DNA of 43,871 nucleotides. It comes from Nitrospinaceae bacterium. GTDB taxonomy: Bacteria; Nitrospinota; Nitrospinia; Nitrospinales; Nitrospinaceae. Location of the stretch: the NCBI GenBank assembly GCA_029261535.1, contig JAJDBF010000027.1, forward strand, positions 1-43,871, read 5' to 3'. Below, one piece after another: positions 26,975-35,495 of this stretch (position 1 is the stretch's first letter; every line of letters begins with the position of its first letter). The position numbers and the translations under genes were made by a program. The notes under the pieces were generated by a model. The model did not search any database and was not told the DNA's origin. It saw only the letters and a list, made by a program, of their open reading frames with translations.

Positions 26975-27579
26975 GCATAGCTTTCAGGAACCCGAGAGGA
27001 CTCCATCAAACCATCGGCCTGAGGCGGGAGAAAACCGCTGTAGCCGTTGTGCCGCTCGATCAGTTCCAGCACCGTGTAAGCTTCCCCATCTTTTATTTCC
27101 GGTTGGGTGAATATCTGCCGCAGGTCCGATCCTGCCTCTCCCACAATATTTCCGGCAAAGACGAACCCACGATTCTGCATGGCGTGAATCGTATGTTCAA
27201 TATTCTCAGTCAACACAGCAATATGATGAAAACAACGGTCGCCATGAGCCCGTACCCACTGCGGTATCAAGCTCGCCTCGCCTCTTGCATTGACAAAGGC
27301 CTGATCGATAAACAACGTCGGATATCCCGGCTTGCGGTACACCCTGGCCCACCAGGAATCAAACTCAAGAATCCCGATCGACTGATCCACCTGGTATCCC
27401 AGTCGAATGAATTCGATGGCACGCTGATCCACATCCAGAGTGCGGATGGTGCAATGGTCGATCAGCGGTCTGAGTCCTATTCCAATTTCATCAAGGGAAG
27501 CGCTGATATGTTTTCCAGCCGCATTGCCTTCCAGAAATCTGGAGAGGTAATCGTCCAATATCTCATCCAATGCGATCAT
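26971..27579 (-). CDS. VOC-superfamily protein (glyoxalase/dioxygenase fold)
   Basis: 202 residues. Two beta-alpha-beta-beta-beta-type repeats can be seen: one beginning DHCTIRTLDVDQRAIEFIRLGY (about 41-62) and one beginning HHIAVLTENIEHTIHAMQNRGF (about 117-138). Each opens with a His that could bind metal, and Glu residues near the ends (VLELIERH) could be further ligands. This is the vicinal oxygen chelate pattern shared by glyoxalases and 4-hydroxyphenylpyruvate dioxygenase-like enzymes. Translational coupling to a 2-hydroxy-acid-type FAD oxidase suggests a shared small-acid pathway; the reaction is unknown. Confidence 0.7.
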   Translation of the reverse strand: MIALDEILDDYLSRFLEGNAAGKHISASLDEIGIGLRPLIDHCTIRTLDVDQRAIEFIRLGYQVDQSIGILEFDSWWARVYRKPGYPTLFIDQAFVNARGEASLIPQWVRAHGDRCFHHIAVLTENIEHTIHAMQNRGFVFAGNIVGEAGSDLRQIFTQPEIKDGEAYTVLELIERHNGYSGFLPPQADGLMESSRVPESYA

Positions 27580-27801
27580 TGCTTTCTTGCCTCCGTTGGA
27601 TGGAATCTCAATACATCTTCAAATCTTCCCTGCTCCTTTTAATATTCTAGCACTCTGGATATGGGGAACCAACTTTGCCTCCTGCTTGCCAAATGATCTT
27701 TCAGGTCAGACTCATCATGATGAAAACAACAGGAGCGTTGGGCCTCCTTGACACCCGCCGACTACAAAAAGTATGCTGTCCTCGAATTTAATGGAGACGT
27801 A

Positions 27802-28758
27802 ATGGACACCAATGACGAATTACAGTTGCAATCGGTGGCACTGGGTGGGGTGAACCTGACCCTCAGCCCTAAGGACAAGAGTGTGCCGGAATGGATCGGG
27901 CAGGAGGAAATCCTGAAACAATTGCTGGCCTGCTGGCTGGTGGTGGCGAAAGAAGATATGCCATTGTCTCCCCGCATCATCGGCATGCCGGGTATTGGCA
28001 AAACCACGTTGGGGATGGTTGCCGCCCGGCACCGCAACCAACCGCTCTATATTTTCCAATGTACCAGCGATACCCGGCCGGAAGACCTGCTGATCACGCC
28101 GGTGCTCTCGGAGCAAGGTAAAATCTCCTACCACGCCTCACCAGTGGTCACGGCGATGATCACCGGTGGCATCTGTATTCTGGACGAAGGCAACCGCATG
28201 AACGAGAAAAGCTGGGCATCACTTGCCCCCTTGCTCGACCATCGCCGTTATGTGGAATCGATCATCGCGGGCATTCAGATTCCGGCTCATAAAGAATTCC
28301 GCTGTTGTGTCACCATGAATCAGGATGAATCTACTTTCGAGATTCCGGATTACATCCTGTCCCGATTACAACCCACCTTGTCGCTGGGGATGCCGAAGGA
28401 GCAGGATGAACTGGCGATTTTGAAATACCACCTGCCCTTTGTCAGCCACGACATGGTCGAGTTGACCGTGCAGTTCCTGCAAAAATCACATCAGTTGGAT
28501 CTGGATTTTTCTCCCCGTGACGGTCTCCATATTTTGCAATACGCCGTCAAACGGCTGGCGCAGGACTCTGACCACCCCTTGTCCAAAGATCAGGCCTGGC
28601 AGGAAGCCGTCGAGGGCATCCTAGGGGAAGACGCACTCGACCTTGATAAACTAGCTGAGCGCAAACGGCGGGCACTCGGCAACGAGCGCTTGCCCATGGG
28701 CCTTGGCGATTTCTTTTTCGGCGAAAGCGACCCCCTGCACCCTGATCTTGATCGATAA
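27802..28758 (+). CDS. MoxR-family AAA+ ATPase
   Basis: About 318 residues from the ATG at 27802, which has GGAG seven bases upstream; a TTG at 27748 has no such site. Walker A is GMPGIGKTT (61-69), Walker B is CILDEGNR (about 125-132), and CVTMNQDE looks like sensor 1. SRLQP carries the likely Arg finger. The C-terminal lid is present. MoxR ATPases act as chaperones that remodel partner proteins, usually with vWA-domain proteins encoded beside them. Here the neighbour, 15 bases downstream, is instead a large TraB/ChaN-like protein, and no vWA gene is visible in the window. Confidence 0.87.
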   Translation: MDTNDELQLQSVALGGVNLTLSPKDKSVPEWIGQEEILKQLLACWLVVAKEDMPLSPRIIGMPGIGKTTLGMVAARHRNQPLYIFQCTSDTRPEDLLITPVLSEQGKISYHASPVVTAMITGGICILDEGNRMNEKSWASLAPLLDHRRYVESIIAGIQIPAHKEFRCCVTMNQDESTFEIPDYILSRLQPTLSLGMPKEQDELAILKYHLPFVSHDMVELTVQFLQKSHQLDLDFSPRDGLHILQYAVKRLAQDSDHPLSKDQAWQEAVEGILGEDALDLDKLAERKRRALGNERLPMGLGDFFFGESDPLHPDLDR

Positions 28759-28773
28759 CCTGAGGAATTTTTC

Positions 28774-30597
28774 GTGAGCAATGTCTTCCGGTTGAGTGAA
28801 CGGATTGAGTTTCTGCCTGTCATCCACGGTAGCGGACAATTCATGCGGGCGGTGCGTCAGCGTCTGCTGGCGCGTTCCTATGATTGTCTCGCCGTTTGCC
28901 TGCCACCTGAATTTCAATCGACCGTAGAAAGCGGGATCACCCGTCTGCCCTACATCACGGCAAGCTTTCAAGCAGAAGACGGCGGAGCACAAAGTTATGT
29001 TCCTATAGACCCAACGCAACCCGTGATTGCGGGTTTGAGGATCGCGCTACAGGAAAATAAAAGGTGCGAGTTCATCGACCTGCCGGTTTCCAGTTTCGAG
29101 CCCCGCAAAACGATTTTCCCGGACACACTCGCGCTGTCTCAATTGACGCTTGAGCAATTCGCTGTCACTCTCCTGCCATCCGTCAAGAAACCTGCCGTTG
29201 ACAGCCAATGGGACTTGAGAAATCGCTGGATGGCACACCAGCTTCATCGACTGGAAATTGAGTGCGATCAAATCATTTTCATCTGCTCCATCCTCGACTG
29301 GCCCTGGATCAAGTCTGCCTACGATGACCTCGCACCCTTCCCGCAAGCACAGGCTGTATCCAATCCGGAATTATTTGGAATAGAGTCTTCCACCTTGATG
29401 TTTGCTTTGAGTGAACTGCCGTATGTCACGTCTCTCTACGAGAAACGGCGCGAGGAACTGCGCTCCGACAAAATGGTGGGTATCGACGGCGTCAAGGAAA
29501 TCCTGTTGCGCGCCAGAGAGAAATTTCTGGAGCGTCACAAGATCAAATACCACAACCTGACATCACAGGCCTTTCAAGTTTATTTGCAATATGTGCGCAA
29601 CCTGTCCCTGATGGAAAATCGATTGACCCCTGATCTTTATACTCTCGCTATGGCGGCCAAGCAGATCGGCGGCGACTCATTCGCCATAGCTCTGGTTGAG
29701 GCATCGCGGGAATATCCCTATCAAAGCGAATCAGCCACCCACGAAACAATGACGCTTGGAATTGATCAAGGCACCTTTGGTGACGATTCACCGGTCACTC
29801 TGAAAAATCGTTTGCAGGAAACCGAGTTGGTCTGGCGCACCCTCGATTTAAAACCTCAGCCGGACTGGAAGAAGCAGGACGAATGGAAATACACCTGGGA
29901 CCCGCATGGTCAATGTTCCTGGCCACCGGAGGACGATAAAATCGAGAGCTTCAATACGCATGTGAGGGAGCAGACCAAACTCCTGCTGGCTAATGATCTG
30001 GCTCGCAGTGAAAAATTCACCTCATCCGTCAAAGATGGCATCGACATACGCGACACCCTAAGGAACTGGCACACCGGCGATATCTATGTCAAAGAAATCC
30101 CGCCAGCGCGCGGTAAGGTAGAGATCGTGTTATTTCTCTTCGAGATGGAACCGGTGCCGGAGCGTTATCCCTGGCGACAAACCTGGTATGCAGAGCACAA
30201 TGAGGAATCAACGCTTTGCTTTTTCGCGACCAACTATATGGACAACATGATGGGTCCGGGCATCGGGCAGGCGACTTACGGGGGTTGCATGATGATATTT
30301 CCGCCGCGTCCAATACCCAACATTTGGGAAGACCCGCGCTTGAAATTATCCGAGACACTGGAAGAGAAATTACTGGAGGCGGCTTTTTTTCACTCCCAGG
30401 AACGCCATGTAACGGTGGTCTCCCCTGCCCCACCGCCGCTTTCCTGGCGTAAACTGGCGCGCCACTATCACCGCCGGATCATTCATATTCCGCTCAAACG
30501 CTTCGCCAACCAGACCATCGAAAAAGTACGGCAATTCCATGTCCTCAATGGCAAGCAGGTGCGCTCCTTCGCACAGAAATTTATACGCGATTTTTAA
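28774..30597 (+). CDS. Large TraB/ChaN (DUF5682)-like protein partnered with the MoxR ATPase
   Basis: 607 residues, starting with GTG after a TGAGGAA site. Residues about 11-58 (IEFLPVIHGSGQFMRAVRQ, then YDCLAVCLPPEF) resemble the start of the TraB/ChaN/EreA clan, where an invariant H-G precedes a helix and 'D-x-hydrophobic' strand. CEFIDLP (about 98) and RNRWMAHQL...IIFICS also match DUF5682-type proteins. The family is usually found beside MoxR ATPases and often vWA proteins; the pairing with the preceding MoxR gene therefore supports the call. The C-terminal 200 residues (around GDIYVKEIPPARGKVE and WYAEHNEESTLCFFATNYMDN) are not recognised. Function unknown; no signal peptide. Confidence 0.6.
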   Translation: MSNVFRLSERIEFLPVIHGSGQFMRAVRQRLLARSYDCLAVCLPPEFQSTVESGITRLPYITASFQAEDGGAQSYVPIDPTQPVIAGLRIALQENKRCEFIDLPVSSFEPRKTIFPDTLALSQLTLEQFAVTLLPSVKKPAVDSQWDLRNRWMAHQLHRLEIECDQIIFICSILDWPWIKSAYDDLAPFPQAQAVSNPELFGIESSTLMFALSELPYVTSLYEKRREELRSDKMVGIDGVKEILLRAREKFLERHKIKYHNLTSQAFQVYLQYVRNLSLMENRLTPDLYTLAMAAKQIGGDSFAIALVEASREYPYQSESATHETMTLGIDQGTFGDDSPVTLKNRLQETELVWRTLDLKPQPDWKKQDEWKYTWDPHGQCSWPPEDDKIESFNTHVREQTKLLLANDLARSEKFTSSVKDGIDIRDTLRNWHTGDIYVKEIPPARGKVEIVLFLFEMEPVPERYPWRQTWYAEHNEESTLCFFATNYMDNMMGPGIGQATYGGCMMIFPPRPIPNIWEDPRLKLSETLEEKLLEAAFFHSQERHVTVVSPAPPPLSWRKLARHYHRRIIHIPLKRFANQTIEKVRQFHVLNGKQVRSFAQKFIRDF

Positions 30598-30711
30598 TCG
30601 GGTATTTTGTTATACTCGTCCGCAGGGAAAGCGTATGCCTTCCCTTTATGAAGCCTTCCGTTGTATACATTCCATCCCCGGAAAACCTGTCGCCCACGCG
30701 ACATCACATTC

Positions 30712-32283
30712 ATGCCCTCAACCAACCAGCAAGTCAGCCGCGCCGCCGGTGTCATAGGTTCCATGACTCTCCTTTCGAGGGTTTTTGGTTTTACGCGCGA
30801 CCTGCTCATCGCCATGAAGTTCGGGGCCTCTCCAGCCGCAGACGCATTTTTTGTCGCTTTCAGAATCCCCAACATCCAGCGGCGTGTACTTGCGGAAGGG
30901 GCCGTCAGTTCCGCGTTCATCCCCGTCTTCAGCGAATACCGCGAGCACCATAAGGAAGAAGAATCCTGGTTACTGGCCGCCAACCTGTTCAACATTCTCC
31001 TGCTCCTGTTGACGTTCTCCTGCATTTTTCTAGTCCTGTTTGCTCCCTGGATCGTCACCCTGTTTGCTCCGGGTTTCATCGACCAGCCTGAAAAATTCAG
31101 CCTGACAATCACTCTGACCCAGTGGATGGCGCCCTTTTTATTATTCATTGGCCTATCTGCTTTCAGCACCGGCATTCTGAACACATTCAAGCAATTTGCC
31201 CTGCCCGCTTTCGCCCCGGTGGTCACCAACATTTGCATGATCCTCGCTATTTTGTTCTGGGCTCCCACACTCGAGGTTCCGGTGATGGCTCTGGCTTATG
31301 CTGTTTGCATCGGTGGATTTTTTCAGTTCGTCATGCAATGGCCTACCATGAACCGCCTCGGATTCCGCTTGGCTCCCGTATGTAACTGGCGTCACTCAGG
31401 AGTTGTGAAAATTGGCAAACTGATGCTCCCGGTCATGCTTGGCCTTGCGGTGTATGAAGTCAATCTGCTAGTAGACACTCTGCTAGCCTCTCTCCTGGCA
31501 GGAGGTTCGATCTCTTATTTGTATTACGCCAACCGATTGGTGCAACTGCCCCTTGGCGTGTTCGGTGTCGCTCTGGGAATCGCGCTTCTGCCGCTATTAT
31601 CCGAACAGGCCGCACAAAAAAAATTCGGCGAGCTCAGAGACTCCCTTAATTTTGCAATCCGGTTGATCCTGTTCATCTCCATTCCAGCAACGGTCGGACT
31701 CATCCTGTGTCGGGTCCCCATTGTCAGCACACTTTGGGAACGCGGCGAATTCACCTCTGCCACCACAGATGGCACCGCCTACGCCCTGTTATTTTATGCA
31801 CTGGGTTTGTGCGGATTTGCCGGCTCCAAAATTTTAATCACCGCTTTCTATTCCATGCAAGACACCAAAACTCCGATGGTCATCGGCATCTGGTCGATGG
31901 TGCTAAATATCGTGCTCAATCTTATATTGATGGGTCCGCTTCAACATGGAGGCCTGGCTTTGGCGACTTCTCTTGCCTCTATATTTAACGCCGTTGTCCT
32001 CATTTTTGTTTTGAAAAAACGACTGGGACGAATTGGAGGGAAAAAAATTGCCGTCATGACATGTAAAGTGGCGGGGGCTGGGCTGGTCATGGGACTTGTG
32101 GTTTTCCTGTTCAATCAATGGGCATTTGATCGAACAGCTTCACTGCTGATAAAACTTCCCGTATTGTCTGCCTCAATTTTGCTGGGAGCCGTCACATTCG
32201 GCTTGCTGGCCCGCCTGATGAAACTTGAAGAGTTGCGCTACGTTATGGAATTGAAAAAACGAAAGTCTGCAAAACCGGCCTGA
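30712..32283 (+). CDS. murJ: MurJ lipid II flippase
   Basis: About 523 residues from the ATG at 30712; the frame is open to 30661 but the extra residues do not match the family. The N-terminal motif AAGVIGSMTLLSRVFGFTRDLLIA and DAFFVAFRIPNIQRRVLAEGAVSSAFIPVF are diagnostic of MviN/MurJ. About 14 hydrophobic helices fill the protein. MurJ moves lipid II across the inner membrane for peptidoglycan synthesis. The gene follows the MoxR/TraB-like pair by 114 bases and is probably an independent unit. Confidence 0.94.
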   Translation: MPSTNQQVSRAAGVIGSMTLLSRVFGFTRDLLIAMKFGASPAADAFFVAFRIPNIQRRVLAEGAVSSAFIPVFSEYREHHKEEESWLLAANLFNILLLLLTFSCIFLVLFAPWIVTLFAPGFIDQPEKFSLTITLTQWMAPFLLFIGLSAFSTGILNTFKQFALPAFAPVVTNICMILAILFWAPTLEVPVMALAYAVCIGGFFQFVMQWPTMNRLGFRLAPVCNWRHSGVVKIGKLMLPVMLGLAVYEVNLLVDTLLASLLAGGSISYLYYANRLVQLPLGVFGVALGIALLPLLSEQAAQKKFGELRDSLNFAIRLILFISIPATVGLILCRVPIVSTLWERGEFTSATTDGTAYALLFYALGLCGFAGSKILITAFYSMQDTKTPMVIGIWSMVLNIVLNLILMGPLQHGGLALATSLASIFNAVVLIFVLKKRLGRIGGKKIAVMTCKVAGAGLVMGLVVFLFNQWAFDRTASLLIKLPVLSASILLGAVTFGLLARLMKLEELRYVMELKKRKSAKPA

Positions 32284-32310
32284 TCTCAGAAGAAAACCTT
32301 TGCTTGCTGG

Positions 32311-32338
32311 TTGCACTCCTTAGTACCTTCTCTATAAT
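32311..32338 (+). promoter_or_regulatory. Candidate promoter of the thrH-like gene
   Basis: TTGCAC (32311-32316) and TATAAT (32333-32338) are separated by 16 bases. The -10 is a perfect sigma70 match. It lies 32 bases before the ATG at 32371 and just after the murJ stop codon, so the downstream gene can be transcribed on its own. Confidence 0.6.
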
Positions 32339-32370
32339 GAGCACCCAAACTTAAACCGAGGACCTGAAAC

Positions 32371-32991
32371 ATGCTCGCTTGCCTTGACCTTGAAGGAGTG
32401 TTGATCCCTGAAATCTGGATCGCCTTCGCTGAAAAAACCGGAATTGAACAATTGCGCCTGACCACCCGTGAGATTCCCGATTATGACGAACTGATGCGTG
32501 GGCGTTTGAAAATTCTCGATGATAACAATCTTAAATTGCCGGACATCGAAAAAGTGATCGGTTCTATGGCACCGATGGAGGGAGCCAAGCAATTCCTCGA
32601 CTGGCTGAAATCTGAGTTTCAGGTGATCATCCTGTCCGACACCTTTTACCAGTTCGCAGGCCCTCTCATGGCTCAACTCGACTATCCGACTTTATTCTGC
32701 AACTCCCTTGTGATTGAGGACAATGGAAGGATTGCAGATTACACACTTCGCCAGGATGACGGGAAAACCAAAGCAGTCAAGGCGTTTCAGAGTTTAAATT
32801 TTCAAGCGATCGCCGCTGGTGATTCTTACAACGATACGGGGATGTTAAAACAGGCGGAAGGTGGGATTTTCTTCAAGCCCCCGGAAAGCATCACCAAAGA
32901 ATTCCCACAATTTCCGGTGACCCAAAATTACGACGAACTGAAAGAAGCTTTTCTTAAAGTACGACAGGGAATACTTAAAAGGGGCCGCTAA
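32371..32991 (+). CDS. thrH: ThrH-like phosphoserine phosphatase / homoserine phosphotransferase (HAD)
   Basis: 206 residues, the ThrH length. HAD motif I is CLDLEGVL (Asp6, Glu8), with Glu in place of the second Asp as in ThrH. Motif II is VIILSDT, the conserved Lys lies in DDGKTKAV, and motif IV is AAGDSYNDTGML. ThrH from Pseudomonas dephosphorylates phosphoserine and can transfer the phosphate to homoserine. It may therefore serve serine or threonine synthesis here. Its own promoter is visible upstream. Confidence 0.88.
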   Translation: MLACLDLEGVLIPEIWIAFAEKTGIEQLRLTTREIPDYDELMRGRLKILDDNNLKLPDIEKVIGSMAPMEGAKQFLDWLKSEFQVIILSDTFYQFAGPLMAQLDYPTLFCNSLVIEDNGRIADYTLRQDDGKTKAVKAFQSLNFQAIAAGDSYNDTGMLKQAEGGIFFKPPESITKEFPQFPVTQNYDELKEAFLKVRQGILKRGR

Positions 32992-33067
32992 TAATTCAAA
33001 ATTTCCTGTTCCGGCAACGCGCTTCCCCTGGCTCTACCAGACCTTTGCATAGCTTAAAAAGCAAGGT

Positions 33068-33106
33068 CCAAGGCGAGATTCTTCGCTTTTGGCTCAGAAT
33101 GACATG
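33068..33106. repeat. Dispersed 'CHSE'-type intergenic repeat
   Basis: The minus strand reads TGTCATTCTGAGCC, then AAAAGCGAAGAATCTCG. This is a well-known bacterial interspersed repeat whose spurious translation reads like CHSEPKAKNL. It lies between convergent genes and probably has no coding role. A small hairpin, CTCCTC/GAGGAG (33122-33137), follows it but lacks a T run on either strand. Confidence 0.55.
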
Positions 33107-33159
33107 AGATATTTTTTGTCGCTCCTCCGGCGAGGAGTAAGAATGGCTCTAAGTAGACA

Positions 33160-33666
33160 TCACTCCACAGTTGAATCCAGCAAGCGAGTGGCAATCCAGC
33201 CTTTTTTTTTGCCGAGCTGAATCTGGCTCCAGGCATTCACCTTGCGGATCATCTTTACGACTTGCCCCTTGTGAAGCACTTCAAGCACAGGGCTATTGGC
33301 AGAGGCTTCCGTGCGGACATTGGCCTGCGCCACATTGACCTTGTGCACTAGTTTGAAATCGGGTTCATCGGCGGGAGGGATCTCTTCCTGCAATATGGGT
33401 AGTTCTGATTTAATTTTGGTGACCAGGGCATCGACACTTGAGAAAGTGTCCGGCTGGGTTTTGAAGATCACCAGTCCGGAGAATACCGCCACCAACATGA
33501 ATACACGAATAAATGTTTGACCGAAATTGATTCCCCCCGGGACCTCCTCCGGTGGCAGTTGAGGGGGGCCGCAGACTTCGCAAAAAATACGGGTCGAGCG
33601 GATCACCGTTTTGCATACAGAACAAATTTCGACATCTCTTCCCGACTTCGGTTTCCGGGAAACCAT
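33160..33666 (-). CDS. Membrane protein with zinc ribbon and bacterial SH3 domain
   Basis: About 168 residues from the ATG at 33666, chosen for the GGAG seven bases upstream. A CxxC...CxxC zinc ribbon (CSVCKTV and CEVCGPP, about 15-35) is followed by a transmembrane segment (about 52-70, FIRVFMLVAVFSGLVIF). The C-terminal 65 residues form an SH3b domain (NVAQANVRTEASANSPVLEVLHKGQ, then AWSQIQLGKKKGWIATRLL). The SH3 domain would be periplasmic and may bind peptidoglycan. Function unknown. Confidence 0.75.
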   Translation of the reverse strand: MVSRKPKSGRDVEICSVCKTVIRSTRIFCEVCGPPQLPPEEVPGGINFGQTFIRVFMLVAVFSGLVIFKTQPDTFSSVDALVTKIKSELPILQEEIPPADEPDFKLVHKVNVAQANVRTEASANSPVLEVLHKGQVVKMIRKVNAWSQIQLGKKKGWIATRLLDSTVE

Positions 33667-33716
33667 GACCCCACTCCACAAAAAGTTTATACATTGGTCA
33701 ACTATGACTTGCCAGG

Positions 33717-35240
33717 CTACCCCAGGTTGATTCCGTAAAGCTCTCCATATTTATTTTTTAAATAGCGGATGAAATGATCCGAATTGAGGCTTTCCCCGGT
33801 AACGCGCTGACATAAATCTTCCGCAGAATACAGTCGACCCTTCCTGTGAATATTTTTGTTGAGCCATTCCCTTACCGGCCTCAATTCACCCCGGCTTACC
33901 TGGTCCTCTATATCCGGCAGTTCTTTCTTCAGAGCCTGATAATACTGACAAGCGTACATGGCTCCCAGAGTGTAGCTTGGGAAATACCCAAACGCCCCGC
34001 CGCTCCAATGCACATCCTGTAGAACCCCTTCGCTGTCAGTCCTCGGTGACAGACCAAGATACTCTTCCATTTTTTGATTCCAGACCTCTGGCAACTCTTC
34101 CACCGAAAGGGACCCATCAAAAATACCCACTTCAATTTCGTATCGCAGGATAACGTGCAACGGATACGTGACCTCGTCCGCTTCCACCCGGATGAAAGAT
34201 GGTGCCACCTGATTGATCGCGGAGTACAAACCATCGACACTCACACCATTCATTTGCACAGGAAATGTATCCGCGATGAGTGGCAGGTAGTGTGTGAGGA
34301 AAGGCCGCCCCTGAGCGATCATTCGCTCCCAGAACAGGGATTGCGATTCATGCACTCCCATGGTCAGTGATTCTGATACCGGTAGATCTGGCCAGTCCTG
34401 CATCCGACCCTGTTCGTATAAACCGTGCCCGGTTTCGTGAATCACGGCATACAGCGATTCGATAAAATTGTCTTCGCTGTAGCGCGTGGTGATGCGGACA
34501 TCGGTGAAATCACCGCCACCGGAGAAGGGATGAACGGAGACATCCATCCTTCCCTTTTCAAATGAAAACCCCATGTCCTCACTGATTTGCCGACCGAGAG
34601 CTTCCTGCTTTGCTATGGGAAATTTCCCGGTAAGGGCGGCTGTGTCCATCATTTTGCCGCTCTCGGAAATCGCCCGGATAAGAGGTATCAATTCTTTTTT
34701 AAGCTTTTCAAACAGAGGCGATATTTTTGCCATGGTGGCAGAACGCTCGAAAATATCGATATTGGCATCGTAGGCTGGTTTATCTGGAGCGACGCAATCT
34801 GCCCATTCTTTTTTTAGCTCAATTAGCCTTTTGAGTGTCGGTGCAAAATCAGAGAACTGGTTGTCCTCTCGCGCCTTGGCCCAAATCAAATGGCCTCTTG
34901 AACTGAGCTCTGCAAGTTCCTTCACCAACTGGCGTGGCACTTTGGTGTCGAGATCATAATCCCGCTTGGCTTCCCGAATATTACTCCACTCAAACTCATT
35001 GAACTGAGCTTCCGGGCATTGCGAAAGTTGATCGAGCATCCCCTTCAATTCTGGATCGGTGGATTTGTCGTGCATGACGGCAGACAACACGGCAATTTGC
35101 CGGGCTCTGGAATTTGCCCCGCCTTTGGGCATGATGACTTCCTGGTCCCAGTGCAAGATACCGAGCACGGCTCCCAGCCGGCTTTTTTCCTGCAGTTTGC
35201 CGACCAGCGAATCGTACACATCGCGCACGTTGTTTTTCAA
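33717..35240 (-). CDS. M32-family metallocarboxypeptidase (Taq type)
   Basis: 507 residues, the normal size for carboxypeptidase Taq. The zinc site HEXXH is VIHETGHGLYEQG, followed by ESLTMGVHESQSLFWE with the third ligand Glu. The family motif WDQEVIMP near the N-terminus (HWDQEVIMPKGG) and the late RVEADEVTYPLHV are both present. The start is a TTG with GGAG seven bases upstream. It removes C-terminal residues from peptides in the cytoplasm. It diverges from the iron-uptake operon. Confidence 0.93.
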   Translation of the reverse strand: MKNNVRDVYDSLVGKLQEKSRLGAVLGILHWDQEVIMPKGGANSRARQIAVLSAVMHDKSTDPELKGMLDQLSQCPEAQFNEFEWSNIREAKRDYDLDTKVPRQLVKELAELSSRGHLIWAKAREDNQFSDFAPTLKRLIELKKEWADCVAPDKPAYDANIDIFERSATMAKISPLFEKLKKELIPLIRAISESGKMMDTAALTGKFPIAKQEALGRQISEDMGFSFEKGRMDVSVHPFSGGGDFTDVRITTRYSEDNFIESLYAVIHETGHGLYEQGRMQDWPDLPVSESLTMGVHESQSLFWERMIAQGRPFLTHYLPLIADTFPVQMNGVSVDGLYSAINQVAPSFIRVEADEVTYPLHVILRYEIEVGIFDGSLSVEELPEVWNQKMEEYLGLSPRTDSEGVLQDVHWSGGAFGYFPSYTLGAMYACQYYQALKKELPDIEDQVSRGELRPVREWLNKNIHRKGRLYSAEDLCQRVTGESLNSDHFIRYLKNKYGELYGINLG

Positions 35241-35382
35241 AATAACTCCGCGTTAAAATTTAACCCCTATATTAACCGGATCGAATATAAAGGCCGAATT
35301 GGGTATATTCCGTTGTAACATGTTCAAAAGCCTACAGATAGTAAAAATGAAAATCAGGCAAACAATTTACCCATCATATCCA

Positions 35383-35425
35383 TTGACCTTTGTTGACCCT
35401 CGCGATATATTGAAAATGGTTCTCA
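35383..35425 (+). promoter_or_regulatory. Promoter with overlapping Fur-box-like palindrome for the cytochrome c/FTR1 operon
   Basis: TTGACC (35383-35388) and TATATT (35406-35411) are 17 bases apart, an ideal sigma70 arrangement. TGAAAATGGTTCTCA (35411-35425) directly overlaps the end of the -10. It fits the 7-1-7 Fur box (TGATAAT-n-ATTATCA) as TGAAAAT-G-GTTCTCA, with nearly symmetrical halves. A repressor bound there would block the polymerase, as expected for iron-regulated uptake genes. The first gene begins about 70 bases downstream. Confidence 0.65.
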
Positions 35426-35495
35426 AATTATGACAACTCCCGTTTAAAAGCTGAATCAGTTGCGGATAATTCCACTATTTAACTCGACCCTTCCA

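Noticed and set aside
26941..27642. Plus-strand frame of 233 codons
   Set aside because: Antisense to the VOC-fold gene, whose repeats and coupling to the FAD oxidase are clear.
30594..31268. Minus-strand frame of 224 codons
   Set aside because: Antisense to murJ, and rich in Arg/Met/Asn as shadow frames are.
33122..33137. CTCCTC-CGGC-GAGGAG hairpin as a terminator
   Set aside because: A T run is not present after the hairpin on either strand; the T-rich stretch precedes it on the plus strand.
33054..33236. Minus-strand frame of 60 codons
   Set aside because: It is built mostly from the dispersed 'CHSE'-type repeat and the end of the SH3-domain gene.
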